From Alphaproteobacteria bacterium (GTDB taxonomy: Bacteria > Pseudomonadota > Alphaproteobacteria > Rhizobiales > Hyphomicrobiaceae), in contig JAGVSR010000152.1 of assembly GCA_019137195.1 (NCBI GenBank), positions 1 to 42,777 on the forward strand: a stretch of DNA of 42,777 nucleotides. Direction: 5' to 3'. The notes beneath the pieces were generated by a model. The model saw only the letters and a list, made by a program, of their open reading frames with translations, did not search any database and was not told the DNA's origin. A program made the position numbers and the translations under genes. Below are positions 33,276-42,640 of this stretch, piece after piece (position 1 is the stretch's first letter; each line of letters begins with the position of its first letter).

Positions 33276-36200
33276 ATGGCAATGTCACCCACGATCATCC
33301 GCGCGACCACGGCAGTCGAGACACTGACGGGCACGATGGGCGCCGACAATTTCAGCTTCGACAGCCAGACCTTCGTACAGGCTGGCGATCAGGTCGACGG
33401 CGGCGCGGGAACGGACATCCTTTGGGTCACGAAGGGCATGCCGGGAATGATGGGTGTCGGTATTCTCGACATGCCTGGCAACCTCGATCTGCAGGCAGTC
33501 ACCATTTCGAGCGTCGAGGAGCTCAACTTCAACTACATGGGCATGCCCATGCCCGGGCAGGTGATCTTCACCTCGGCCCAGTTCGGCTCCGGTCTCCTAT
33601 CCAACGCGCTCGTCGTCCGCGGCTCCTGGGGCAGCAACGACATTGTCGTCAATCTCGTCAGCGGCGACTCGTCCTTCGACGCCTCCGCCTGGACGTTCCC
33701 GACCAACGACCCTGAAGGCGACACGAGCGGTACGGCCACCTCCATGTGGGGAGCGTACACTTACACAAATCCGGCCAAGCCTGACTACGACACCAAGAAC
33801 GTCGGTACCCCGACCGAGCCGACGCTGGGCGGCTGGGCGGCGGGCGTCGTCTACGAGAACGGCGTTCCGGGCGACACCGTCACCTTGAACGGTTCGGCCG
33901 GCAACAACGCCATTACCGGCACGATCGTCGCCGACATCCTGCGCGGCGGCGATGGCGACGACACCCTGACGGGCGGTGCCGGCAACGACACCGTCGACGG
34001 CGGCGTCGGCAGCGCCGACCGGGTCGTGCTGTCCGGCAGCCGGTCGGACTATACGATCACCCTCGATGCAGGCATCTACTCCATCACCGACAATCGCGCC
34101 GGCTCGGCCGACGGCACCGACCAGGTGTCGAACGTCGAGACCTTTGCGTTCTCCAACGCCACCTACACGGCCGCCCAGCTCTTGTCTGGTGATCAGGAGG
34201 CGCCCCTCGCTCCCGTGATCACGAGCACCTCAGACGGCCCGCCCACCACCAACCCGACCTGGATCGTGCATGGCACCGCCGAGCCCAATTCGACCGTCAC
34301 GATCTATCGCAACAACAGCGGCACCATCACCACGGTAGGCACCGGTACCGCGGATGCCGAGGGCAACTTCTCGATTGAAACGTCGTCCAATCAGCACGGA
34401 ACCCGCGTGCTCTATGCCACGGCGACCGATGCAGCCTTGAACGTCAGTCCACCCTCGCTGCTCTACTACCAGGGCGGCCACCACGCCGAGGTCATCACTC
34501 TCGCCGACGCGGCGGCGCTCGCCGGCATCAGCGTTATCGACGGCTTCCACCAGGACACCGGCCCGGACGTGCTCAAGTTTTCAGGTGCCACGACCTTGAC
34601 CGATGCGGCCTTTGCCAAGGTGCATGACGTTGAAAGCCTGGAGCTCACAGGTGCGAGCAGCGTAACCCTCGGCGCCATGGCGGCCGCCTCCGGCATTGGC
34701 GGCGTGATTTCGCCGACGCTCGGCCTCGGCAGCGTCATCACTGGTGACGGCAGCACATCGATCACCGATACGAACGACCGCACGCTCAAGGTCAACGCCG
34801 CCGCGCTTTCCGAAGCCGCAGCCTTGACACTCGCGGGCGCCGCCACCTTCATCGTAGCCGGCTCCGCCAACGGCACCACGATTGCTACGGCGGGTGGCGA
34901 CGACGAGATCACCGGCGGCGGTGGCAACGACACCATCGACGGCGGCGACGGTACCGACACCGCGGTCTACTCCGGCAACTTCGCGGACTATGCGGTCTCG
35001 CATGGCGGCGCGACCATTGTGCTCGAGTCTGCGAGCGAGAGGGACACCGTCACTAACGTTGAGATGTTCCGCTTCGCCGACGGCCTCATGACCGCGGCTC
35101 AGGTCATGAGCGGCGACACCTCGCTGCCGGTCGTGACCATCACCGGAGGTCCGGGGCACGGCTCGAACACCAACCTCGACACAGCGACCTTCACCTGGAC
35201 AGGCGACGGCACAGGCTCGTCGATCGATCACTACGAGTACTCGACCGACGGCGGCAACACCTGGACCTCGACCACGGCCACATCCGTCACGCTTTCGGGC
35301 CTCGGCGATGGCGGCAACAGCTTCGAGCTTAGGGCCATCGATACCGGCAACAACACGGGTATCATCGCCGTCAGGCTCTGGACCGTCGACTCGAGCACGC
35401 CCTACCTGGCGACCACGGCGGTCGATAACCTCGTCGGAACCGATGAGGACGAGGACTTCATCATCAACCTCAACGCCCAGCTCAACGCCGGTGACGTCTT
35501 CGATGGCGGCGACGGCACCGACACGTTCTGGGCCGGCCAGGGCATGATGGACTACGAGGAGGATTTCGACTTTTCGGGCGTCACGTTCCTCGACATGGAG
35601 GTGCTGTCGTTCAACTGGATGATGATGCGCATGCCGGGATCGGCCGTCTTCACGTCCGACCAGTTCGGCGCCGGTCTGATCTCGGCCAACCTGAAAGTCT
35701 ATGGCGCCTGGGGTGACCAGGACATAACCGTCAACCTCGCCGACGGCGACTCGGGATTCGACGGTTCCGGCTGGACGTTCCCGGTCGATCGCAACATGCC
35801 GGCCGGTCAGTCGCCCTACGTCTGGGGTCGCTACGTCTACAAAGGCCCTGCCGATCCAGACATGATGCTGGTCCCGGGTGAGGACGTCGGCGGCAACGAC
35901 ACCATCCACCTCTTTGGTTCCGTCGGCAGCAACGCGATCGTTGGAACGCGCGTGGACGACATCATCGCGGGCGGCGCCGGTAACGACACGCTGACCGGCG
36001 GCCGGGGAGCTGACAAGCTCGACGGCGGCACGGGCGATGATACCTACGTCACCGATGGTCGCGACGGCATTACGGAGGCAGAGGGCGCCGGCATCGACAC
36101 CGTCGTGAGCTCGGCCACCTACGTTCTCGGAGAAAATCTCGAAAATCTCGTGCTCTCCGGCACCGGTCGCATCAATGGCTCCGGCAACGCGCTCGACAAC

Positions 36201-36845
36201 GAGCTCATCGGCAATCGTGGTGCCAACGTGCTGAGGGGCAACGGCGGAGCCGATACCATGGCGGGCGGGCGCGGTGACGACACCTACGTCACCGACGGTA
36301 GCGACCGCATCATCGAGGTGGCACGCGGCGGAACCGACACCGTCAGGAGCACGGTATCAGCGACGCTCGGCGCCAACCTCGAGAACCTGACGCTTCTCGG
36401 AACGGCAGCCGACGGCACTGGCAACGGGCTCGCGAACAAGCTGGTTGGCAACGATGGTGTGAATCACCTTGCGGGCGGCGGCGGCGCCGACGTCCTGATC
36501 GGGGGTCGAGGCATCGACTTCCTGACCGGTGGCAGCGGTCGCGACGTGTTCAAGTTCACGAGCTGGTCCGACAGCACGGTCGCCGGCTCCGATCGCATCG
36601 TCGACTTCAAGGCCGGCGATAAGATCGACGTACGCTCGCTCGACGCCAACTTGGGGGTGACGGGCAACCAGGCCTTCGTGCTCGACCTAGCCGGCTTCGG
36701 AGCGTTTGCCACCGGTCACATCCGGCAAACGGTGGTCGGGCACAACCTGGTCCTGGAGTTCAACGCCGATCGAGACTCGTCTGCTGAGCTCAGGATCGTC
36801 GTCCTGGATCACGGTCCGCTGACCTGGAGCGACTTCATGCTCTGA
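33276..36845 (+). CDS. Large RTX-type secreted protein with Ig-like domain and two Met-rich modules
   Basis: The 1189-residue protein has several blocks of glycine/aspartate RTX repeats (GGxGxDxxx), at about residues 207-245, 539-562, 873-928 and 1052-1090. These bind calcium after type I secretion. An Ig-like segment lies near residues 305-375 and another beta-rich segment near 615-710. Two copies of a roughly 150-residue module, at the N-terminus and near residue 710, contain YMGMPMPGQVIFTSAQFG and WMMMRMPGSAVFTSDQFG. The C-terminus ends in WSDFML, a hydrophobic tail typical of type I substrates. There is no N-terminal signal peptide, and no secretion genes are in the window. The RBS is AGGGGAAA. 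Adhesion or matrix binding is a generic guess; metal binding by the Met-rich motifs is a hypothesis. Confidence 0.85.
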   Translation: MAMSPTIIRATTAVETLTGTMGADNFSFDSQTFVQAGDQVDGGAGTDILWVTKGMPGMMGVGILDMPGNLDLQAVTISSVEELNFNYMGMPMPGQVIFTSAQFGSGLLSNALVVRGSWGSNDIVVNLVSGDSSFDASAWTFPTNDPEGDTSGTATSMWGAYTYTNPAKPDYDTKNVGTPTEPTLGGWAAGVVYENGVPGDTVTLNGSAGNNAITGTIVADILRGGDGDDTLTGGAGNDTVDGGVGSADRVVLSGSRSDYTITLDAGIYSITDNRAGSADGTDQVSNVETFAFSNATYTAAQLLSGDQEAPLAPVITSTSDGPPTTNPTWIVHGTAEPNSTVTIYRNNSGTITTVGTGTADAEGNFSIETSSNQHGTRVLYATATDAALNVSPPSLLYYQGGHHAEVITLADAAALAGISVIDGFHQDTGPDVLKFSGATTLTDAAFAKVHDVESLELTGASSVTLGAMAAASGIGGVISPTLGLGSVITGDGSTSITDTNDRTLKVNAAALSEAAALTLAGAATFIVAGSANGTTIATAGGDDEITGGGGNDTIDGGDGTDTAVYSGNFADYAVSHGGATIVLESASERDTVTNVEMFRFADGLMTAAQVMSGDTSLPVVTITGGPGHGSNTNLDTATFTWTGDGTGSSIDHYEYSTDGGNTWTSTTATSVTLSGLGDGGNSFELRAIDTGNNTGIIAVRLWTVDSSTPYLATTAVDNLVGTDEDEDFIINLNAQLNAGDVFDGGDGTDTFWAGQGMMDYEEDFDFSGVTFLDMEVLSFNWMMMRMPGSAVFTSDQFGAGLISANLKVYGAWGDQDITVNLADGDSGFDGSGWTFPVDRNMPAGQSPYVWGRYVYKGPADPDMMLVPGEDVGGNDTIHLFGSVGSNAIVGTRVDDIIAGGAGNDTLTGGRGADKLDGGTGDDTYVTDGRDGITEAEGAGIDTVVSSATYVLGENLENLVLSGTGRINGSGNALDNELIGNRGANVLRGNGGADTMAGGRGDDTYVTDGSDRIIEVARGGTDTVRSTVSATLGANLENLTLLGTAADGTGNGLANKLVGNDGVNHLAGGGGADVLIGGRGIDFLTGGSGRDVFKFTSWSDSTVAGSDRIVDFKAGDKIDVRSLDANLGVTGNQAFVLDLAGFGAFATGHIRQTVVGHNLVLEFNADRDSSAELRIVVLDHGPLTWSDFML

Positions 36846-36902
36846 GCCGGTCCGCCGGCCGGAGACGGTTTCCGGCTGCCGATCGGCTCCCCGAACATCG
36901 CG

Positions 36903-36927
36903 CCGGGGGCGGGTGCTCCGCCCTCGG
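36903..36927 (+). terminator. GC-rich hairpin between the two RTX genes
   Basis: About ten base pairs (one G-U) close on a 5-base loop, GTGCT. It lies between the two RTX genes, 24 bases before the second start codon. With no T-tract it is more likely an attenuating or stabilising element than a full terminator. Confidence 0.3.
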
Positions 36928-36950
36928 CCCACCAATCAAGGAGCAAAGAC

Positions 36951-37865
36951 ATGGCGACTACGAGAACAGCGACCACGAAAATCGATCACTACACGTTCAC
37001 GGGATCGGTCAACAACACGCTCTACCTGCAGTTCCAGAAGAACATCCAGACCGCCGACTACTTCGACGGCGGTGCGGGCACCGACAAGATTCAGATCAGA
37101 AGCTCCATGGCCGGTCAGGAGAACTTCGACGTTCGCGGCGTCGAGTTCCGTAGCTTCGAGCAGCTGAGTTTCTACCCGATGGGCGGCATGGACATGCCGG
37201 GCCAGGTCATATTCTCGTCCGACCAGTTCGGCGTCGACGGCAGCGGTAACGCGCTGATCTCGGAGAGCCTCCACGTGATCGCGTCTGGCTACAGCTCAGA
37301 CGACTATCAGAAGATCCGGGTCTACCTTGTCGCGGGAGAGTCCGCCTTCGATGCTTCGGATTGGACCTTCAGCGGCTGGACCAGTGGCTCCGACACCATC
37401 GCACTCTATGGCTCGGCTGGCGCCAACCATATCGTGGGCTCTGACATGGCCGACGTGCTGAGCGGCGGCTACGGCAACGATTTGCTCGAAGGTGGCGGCG
37501 GGAGCGACCGACTGATCGGCGGCTACGGCGCCGACGACCTGACCGGAGCGGGAGCCCGCGACATATTCGACTTTAACAAGCGCGGCGAGAGCCTTGTAAC
37601 CGACCGCGACATCATCCGCGATTTCACTCATGCCGTCGACGACATCGACCTCTCGACCATCGACGCCTCGACCAGGACAGCCAACAACCAGGCCTTCAGG
37701 TTCATCGGCCAGCAGGCTTTCCACAACAGGGCCGGCGAGCTCCATTACCGCTATGAAGGGGGCAACACGATTGTCGAGGGTGACGTCAACGGTGACGGTG
37801 CAGCCGACTTCGCGATCGAGCTCGTGGGCGAGGTTGCCCTGACCAAAGGCGACTTCATCCTCTAG
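36951..37865 (+). CDS. Small RTX-type secreted protein sharing the Met-rich module
   Basis: The 304-residue protein is built like a compact version of the preceding gene product: one Met-rich module (YFDGGAGTDKIQIR ... FYPMGGMDMPGQVIFSSDQFG), one RTX block (about residues 170-200, GGYGNDLLEGGGGSDRLIGG) and a serralysin-type C-terminal segment (DIFDFNKRGES ... IIRDF) ending in KGDFIL. The terminal DFIL parallels DFML of its neighbour and supports type I secretion. AAGGAG precedes the ATG. It lies 105 bases after the larger gene and probably arose by duplication of its module. No enzyme motif is seen. Confidence 0.85.
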   Translation: MATTRTATTKIDHYTFTGSVNNTLYLQFQKNIQTADYFDGGAGTDKIQIRSSMAGQENFDVRGVEFRSFEQLSFYPMGGMDMPGQVIFSSDQFGVDGSGNALISESLHVIASGYSSDDYQKIRVYLVAGESAFDASDWTFSGWTSGSDTIALYGSAGANHIVGSDMADVLSGGYGNDLLEGGGGSDRLIGGYGADDLTGAGARDIFDFNKRGESLVTDRDIIRDFTHAVDDIDLSTIDASTRTANNQAFRFIGQQAFHNRAGELHYRYEGGNTIVEGDVNGDGAADFAIELVGEVALTKGDFIL

Positions 37866-37964
37866 CCGCGCCGTCTCCCCTATCGCCTGCCTGCCCTCGC
37901 GGGACGACGGGCGGCGTGGCATGGGAAACACGATCTGAACGGACTTCCGCGTTGCGGCCGGGCT

Positions 37965-37986
37965 CCGGCGTGCTATCAGACGCCGG
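37965..37986. terminator. Hairpin between RTX and MFS genes
   Basis: Seven-base arms CCGGCGT and ACGCCGG enclose an 8-base loop about 100 bases after the RTX stop codon. There is no T-tract, so termination is suggested only by position. Confidence 0.3.
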
Positions 37987-38028
37987 CCCGGTCCACGCAC
38001 ACGCCAGGACGTCGGGCAGACTGCGTCC

Positions 38029-39207
38029 ATGCGCGAGCCCTGGCCTTACGTGTCCCTCACCTCGTCCAGCAACGGCAACGGACTGGCCCTGTTGGCCGTG
38101 TTTACGAGCGTTGCGGCGGCCGGCATGGTTTGGGGCACGATGATCCCGCTCCTCACCGTGCTCATGGAGCGCGACGGGGTGCCGGCGGTCCTGATCGGCC
38201 TCAACTCTGCCATGCCGGTATTGGCGGTGATCGTCACCTCCCGATTGATGCCCTGGATCGGGCGTCGTGTGGGCCTCGCCCCCGCCATGTTCGGCGGTCT
38301 CTTGGTCATTGCCGCCGGCACGCTGGCGTTGCCCTACTTCCGCTCGTACGGGGCCTGGCTTGTGCTTCGTTTCGTGATCGGCCTCGCCGCAGCCGTGCAT
38401 TGGATCCTGTCGGAAGCCTGGATCAACACCCTGGCACCCAGAGACCGCCGTGGCCTCTACGTCGGTCTCTACGGCACCATCATCTTGGGCGGGTTCGCGC
38501 TGGGTCCGCTGATCCTCACCCTGATCGAGATCGATGGCGTGCTGCCGTTCGCGCTCATCGCCGGCGCCGTGCTGGTCGCGGGTGTGCCGCTTTTTCTACT
38601 GCGCCGGCGCCTGCCGCCACTCGACGACGGTCCGCATCAGGCGAGCCTATCGCTGTTTCTGATGGCACCTGCGGTGTTCTTCGCCGCGCTGATCGCCGGC
38701 ATAACCGAAGGCGCTTTATGGACACTTCTCACGGTCTACGGCATCGACAAGGGTCTCGGAGAAACGGGAGCGCTGCATCTTCTCGCCGCGCTTAACGTCG
38801 GAACGGTCGTGCTGCAGCTGCCGATCGGCTGGCTCGCCGACCGCATTGGCGCGACCGTCGTCCTCACCATATGCTCTGCCGCCGGTCTCGCGGGCTCCCT
38901 CGTGCTGCCGCAGCTGGTCACCGGCTGGGCGGTCCCGCTCCTTTGGGCATTCGCCTTCGTCTGGGGCGCCTTCCTCGCCTCTCTCTACACAGTGGCGCTG
39001 ATCGAGCTTGGACGCCGCTTCGAAGGCGTAGCCCTCGCCAACGCCAACGGTCTCTTCGTCTCGGGCTATTGTGCCGGAGGTCTTTTCGGCCCACTTGCGA
39101 TCGGTCTCGCTATGGATCAGGCCGGTGCCGATGCGCTTCCTGCAGCGGTTGGGATTGCGAGCGCTCTCTACCTTGTCGTCGCGGCGGTGCAGCGAGTTAG
39201 ACGCTGA
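38029..39207 (+). CDS. Major facilitator superfamily transporter
   Basis: The 392-residue protein has about twelve hydrophobic segments with the usual central break near residue 200. Motifs include GLNSAMPVLAVIVTSRLMPWIGRRVG in the loop between helices 2 and 3, and a related segment LPIGWLADRIGATVV in the second half. Substrate specificity cannot be read from the sequence. It looks like the YcaD-type sugar/drug branch of the family, but that is uncertain. It starts at ATG 38029 and stands alone, with 163 and 173 bases to its neighbours. Confidence 0.85.
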   Translation: MREPWPYVSLTSSSNGNGLALLAVFTSVAAAGMVWGTMIPLLTVLMERDGVPAVLIGLNSAMPVLAVIVTSRLMPWIGRRVGLAPAMFGGLLVIAAGTLALPYFRSYGAWLVLRFVIGLAAAVHWILSEAWINTLAPRDRRGLYVGLYGTIILGGFALGPLILTLIEIDGVLPFALIAGAVLVAGVPLFLLRRRLPPLDDGPHQASLSLFLMAPAVFFAALIAGITEGALWTLLTVYGIDKGLGETGALHLLAALNVGTVVLQLPIGWLADRIGATVVLTICSAAGLAGSLVLPQLVTGWAVPLLWAFAFVWGAFLASLYTVALIELGRRFEGVALANANGLFVSGYCAGGLFGPLAIGLAMDQAGADALPAAVGIASALYLVVAAVQRVRR

Positions 39208-39380
39208 AGCAGGCGACGCCGCGGGTCGCATCTGCAATGCTGTCGAATGACGGACCGGCAAGTCGATGCAGCCGGGCCACGTTCTCGAACGATCTCGAGC
39301 ATCCGCCCACGAGGACGTTGACCGCCGATGCGAAGCACCCGCAGCTGTGTTCTGTTGGCAATCGCCGGTGAGCTTCGGAC

Positions 39381-40703
39381 ATGACGGAGACAGGGACGAT
39401 GGGTGGGGGTATCGACAGGGGATCGCGAACGGCTCCGTTGCGGGGAGCGGCGACCGCCGTTCTCTTGGCCTTGGCAGGACAGCAGGCCGCCGCTGCAGAT
39501 CTCGGCGGCAGCTGCTGCGCCGACCTAGAGGAGCGGGTCGCCGATCTCGAGGCGACATCGGTACGCAAGGGCAACCGCAAGGTGTCGCTCACGGTCTCGG
39601 GATGGATCAGCCAGGCGGTGTTCTTCTGGGACGACGGACGGGAGAGCAACGTCTACGTCGGCACCAACTCGCTTGAGCAGGACCGCTTTCGCGTCGTCGG
39701 CGACGCAAAGCTCTCGGACGGCTGGTCGGCGGGCTACGTGCTCGAGATCGGCACGCTGGGTGCCGATAGCAAGGCGTTCTCCCAGGACGACGATGGGGCG
39801 GCGCGCACGGTGCTCGTGCGCAAGTCGTACTGGTACGTGAAGAGCAAGGACCTCGGCAAGCTCGAGGTGGGTATGGACGGCACGGCCACGTACCACGTGA
39901 TCGATGACGTCGATTTTCTGCAGACCCGCAACGTCTCAGATTACGAGGCCGCGGCCGTGGCACTCGGCAAGTTCAAGATTCGGTCCAACGGCAACTTCGT
40001 GAACGGACTCGCCTGGACCGATATTCTCGGCGGCGTCAACAACGCGACTCCCGGCCAGAACGGACGGCGCAACATCGTGCGCTACGATACTGCGGAATTC
40101 GCCGGGCTCGTCGGCACGGCCTCGTGGGGAGAGGACGATCAGTGGGGGTTGGCGCTCACGTTCAAGAAGGAGATCGGTGACGTCAAGGTAGCGGCGAAAG
40201 CCGGTTATGAGGAGAGCACGGATTCGGATCAGTCCGCCTGCAACAAGGTCGCAGCTGACCAGGATTGCCACTGGTGGGGCGCCGGCGTCACCGTCCAGCA
40301 CATGCCGACGGGACTCTACGTGTATGGCGGCTATGGCTTGCAGGAGGACTCCGCCGAGGAGCGGCTAGAGCCGCTCGCAGACGGCACCGACAGGGTCTGG
40401 TATGTCCAGCTCGGCATCGAGCAGACGTTCGTCGGTCTCGGCAAGACGACGATGTTCGGCGAGTACCGTCACGACGACGTCGGCTCGAACCTCGGCAAGT
40501 CGCTCCTCGATGACGACACGTTTGTTCGCAGTGCAGAGGCCGATTTCTGGTCGCTGGGCGTCGTTCAGGCTATCGAGAAGGCCGACATGATCCTCTATGC
40601 CGTCTACCGGCGTGTTGATGGAGACGCCATCAGCTCGGCCGGCGAGCTGGTCAGCCTCGACGACTTCCAGATGGTCGAGACCGGCGGCAAGATCAACTTC
40701 TGA
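39381..40703 (+). CDS. Alphaproteobacterial porin (Porin_2-like)
   Basis: The 440-residue product has a signal peptide ending in AAAADLGG, then a short coiled-coil segment (CCADLEERVADLEATSVRKGN). The barrel domain opens KVSLTVSGWISQAVFFWDDG. This order is typical of Hyphomicrobiales general porins, which form outer-membrane trimers for passive diffusion of small solutes. The last residues (GGKINF) end in Phe, as outer-membrane barrels do. The two adjacent Cys residues near the mature N-terminus are found in related porins. A start at ATG 39381 is assumed; another ATG lies a few codons downstream. Confidence 0.88.
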   Translation: MTETGTMGGGIDRGSRTAPLRGAATAVLLALAGQQAAAADLGGSCCADLEERVADLEATSVRKGNRKVSLTVSGWISQAVFFWDDGRESNVYVGTNSLEQDRFRVVGDAKLSDGWSAGYVLEIGTLGADSKAFSQDDDGAARTVLVRKSYWYVKSKDLGKLEVGMDGTATYHVIDDVDFLQTRNVSDYEAAAVALGKFKIRSNGNFVNGLAWTDILGGVNNATPGQNGRRNIVRYDTAEFAGLVGTASWGEDDQWGLALTFKKEIGDVKVAAKAGYEESTDSDQSACNKVAADQDCHWWGAGVTVQHMPTGLYVYGGYGLQEDSAEERLEPLADGTDRVWYVQLGIEQTFVGLGKTTMFGEYRHDDVGSNLGKSLLDDDTFVRSAEADFWSLGVVQAIEKADMILYAVYRRVDGDAISSAGELVSLDDFQMVETGGKINF

Positions 40704-40919
40704 GGTTTTGCGACACCGGCGCGCCGACGCCCATGTTGCCAGGGTCAAGGTGCCGCGTGCTTGAGCGGCCCTTCTCCTTGGTGGGTCCGATTGCGCACCC
40801 GCCCCGTTCGCCGCCCCGGGCCTATCGTATGCCCAACTGACGGCCGCGTTGCCGACAACCACGTCACCTGACGCTACGGTCGCTTGCCACCGACGCCTCC
40901 GATCGGGCATAGCCAGCTC

Positions 40920-41927
40920 ATGAACACGCCGTCCCGCCGTTTCTGCGTCGCCCCCATGATGGATTGGACGGACCGGCATTGCCGGTTCTTCCATCGCGGA
41001 CTGACGCGCCGGGCACTGCTCTATACCGAGATGGTGACGGCGGATGCGGTCATTCACGGCAAGCGCGAGCAGCTCCTCGGCCTTGCGGCACCTGACGAGC
41101 ATCCTGTGGCGCTACAGCTCGGTGGATCCCACCCGGCAAAGCTCGCCGATGCCGCCGCCATCGGCGAAACCTACGGCTACGACGAGATCAACCTGACTGT
41201 CGGCTGCCCATCGGATCGCGTGCAGGAAGGCCGCTTCGGCGCCTGTCTCATGGCCGAGCCCGATCTCGTGGCGGACTGCGTGGCAGCGATGCAGGCGCGC
41301 GTCGCAGTCCCGGTCACGGTCAAGTGCCGCATCGGCATCGACGATCAGGACGCCGAGGCCGACTTCCAGCACTTCGTCGAGCGCGTGGCTTTGGCCGGCT
41401 GCAAGACGTTCGTCGTCCACGCCCGCAAGGCCTGGCTGCAGGGGCTGTCGCCGAAGGAGAACCGAGAGATTCCCCCGCTTGATTACGGCCGCGTCTACCG
41501 CCTGAAGGCTGCCAGGCCCGACCTTGAGATCGTCATCAACGGTGGTATCGCTACCCTCGACGAGGCCGAGCAGCACCTCCGCCATGTCGATGGCGTGATG
41601 CTGGGACGCGCGGCCTACCAGACCCCGTACATCCTCGCCGCCGTCGACCGGCGGATCTACGGAATTCCCGCCCCGGACCCTACCCGCCACGAGGCACTCG
41701 CCCGCCTCTTGCCGTATGCAGCGGCTCATCTCGAGAAGGGCGGCCGGCTCAATAACGTCACCCGCCACGTGCTTGGACTTTACCACGGCCAGCCACGAGC
41801 CCGCACCTTCCGCCGGTACCTGTCCGAGCACGCAGTGGGCTCCGCCGCCGCCGTCTCTGTCCTGGAGCAGGCCATGCGGCTCGCCGAGCGGGGGACAATG
41901 GATGCCGAGATCGTCGGGGCGGCTTGA
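40920..41927 (+). CDS. dusA: tRNA-dihydrouridine(20/20a) synthase
   Basis: DusA reduces uridine to dihydrouridine in the tRNA D-loop with FMN and NADPH. The 335-residue product starts FCVAPMMDWTDRHCRFFHR, with the LYTEMVTADAV and VGCPSDRVQEGRFGACLM motifs. C109 in the latter is the catalytic acid. INGGI near the C-terminal half contacts the FMN phosphate. The start at 40920 is chosen by family; 216 bases without a gene precede it. It is a housekeeping gene unrelated to the C1 cluster. Confidence 0.95.
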   Translation: MNTPSRRFCVAPMMDWTDRHCRFFHRGLTRRALLYTEMVTADAVIHGKREQLLGLAAPDEHPVALQLGGSHPAKLADAAAIGETYGYDEINLTVGCPSDRVQEGRFGACLMAEPDLVADCVAAMQARVAVPVTVKCRIGIDDQDAEADFQHFVERVALAGCKTFVVHARKAWLQGLSPKENREIPPLDYGRVYRLKAARPDLEIVINGGIATLDEAEQHLRHVDGVMLGRAAYQTPYILAAVDRRIYGIPAPDPTRHEALARLLPYAAAHLEKGGRLNNVTRHVLGLYHGQPRARTFRRYLSEHAVGSAAAVSVLEQAMRLAERGTMDAEIVGAA

Positions 41928-42013
41928 ATTGGCTCGCGAACCCCGGCTCGGTGCAGTAGGAAATGAGGTACGGCCCGATGATTTGGCCGCTGGCACTGCA
42001 ACCACTCTGTGTG

Positions 42014-42640
42014 ATGACGACGCGCCCGACCATCGCCATTGCCGACAAGAACCCTGTGGTCCGCAGCGGACTTGCGGACATCATTGCCCGCGATGGCCGC
42101 TTCGACGTCGTTGGCACCTACGCCTCGGGCACCTCGTTCGTCGAGGCAATGGCGGCACATCCGGCAGACGCCGGCATCATCGGCTGGTCGCTGCCGGACA
42201 TGACCGGCGGCGAGGTTCTGAAGGCAATAAAGGGCAAGCATTGCCGCACGGCGCTGATCGTCTACACGGGCGAGCCTCCGGCCAAGGTGTTGAACCAGGC
42301 GGTGAAAGGCGGCGCCAGGGGGTTCATTTCCAAGAGCGACGAGCCCGTCGTGCTGGTCGAGACGATCTCGGCCGTCACCCGCGGACGCCTCTGCTTTCCC
42401 TACATCGACCTCGAGAACCTGGGCAAAAGTCCGCTCGATGTGCTCACGACTCGCGAGCGCGAACTGCTGGCGGCCCTGGCCAACGGGTGGTCAAACCTGC
42501 AAATCGCAGCCAGAATAGGTATTTCCGAGAATACCGTGAAGTATCACTTGAAGAATCTCTACGATAAGCTCGACGTCAACAACCGCGCCATGGCCGTTGC
42601 GCTGTATATGTCGCACCAGGGCACGGCCGATGCACCCTGA
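42014..42640 (+). CDS. NarL/LuxR-type response regulator with degenerate receiver
   Basis: From ATG 42014 the product is 208 residues. Residues 1-120 have the receiver fold (IAIADKNPVVRSGL at the start, GFISKSDEP with the conserved Lys). The phospho-acceptor position is glycine: AGIIGWSLP at G57 stands where LLD-SMP is expected. Residues 145-200 form the LuxR helix-turn-helix (LTTRERELLAALANGWSNLQIA, ISENTVKYHLKNLYDKL). It should bind DNA but is unlikely to be switched by Asp phosphorylation. No sensor kinase is adjacent in the window. An upstream start at 41963 would add 17 residues and cannot be excluded. Confidence 0.85.
   Translation: MTTRPTIAIADKNPVVRSGLADIIARDGRFDVVGTYASGTSFVEAMAAHPADAGIIGWSLPDMTGGEVLKAIKGKHCRTALIVYTGEPPAKVLNQAVKGGARGFISKSDEPVVLVETISAVTRGRLCFPYIDLENLGKSPLDVLTTRERELLAALANGWSNLQIAARIGISENTVKYHLKNLYDKLDVNNRAMAVALYMSHQGTADAP

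Noticed and set aside
34581-35909. Minus-strand frame opposite the large RTX gene (442 codons)
   Set aside because: Its content mirrors the Gly/Asp repeat codons of the plus strand; no independent evidence.
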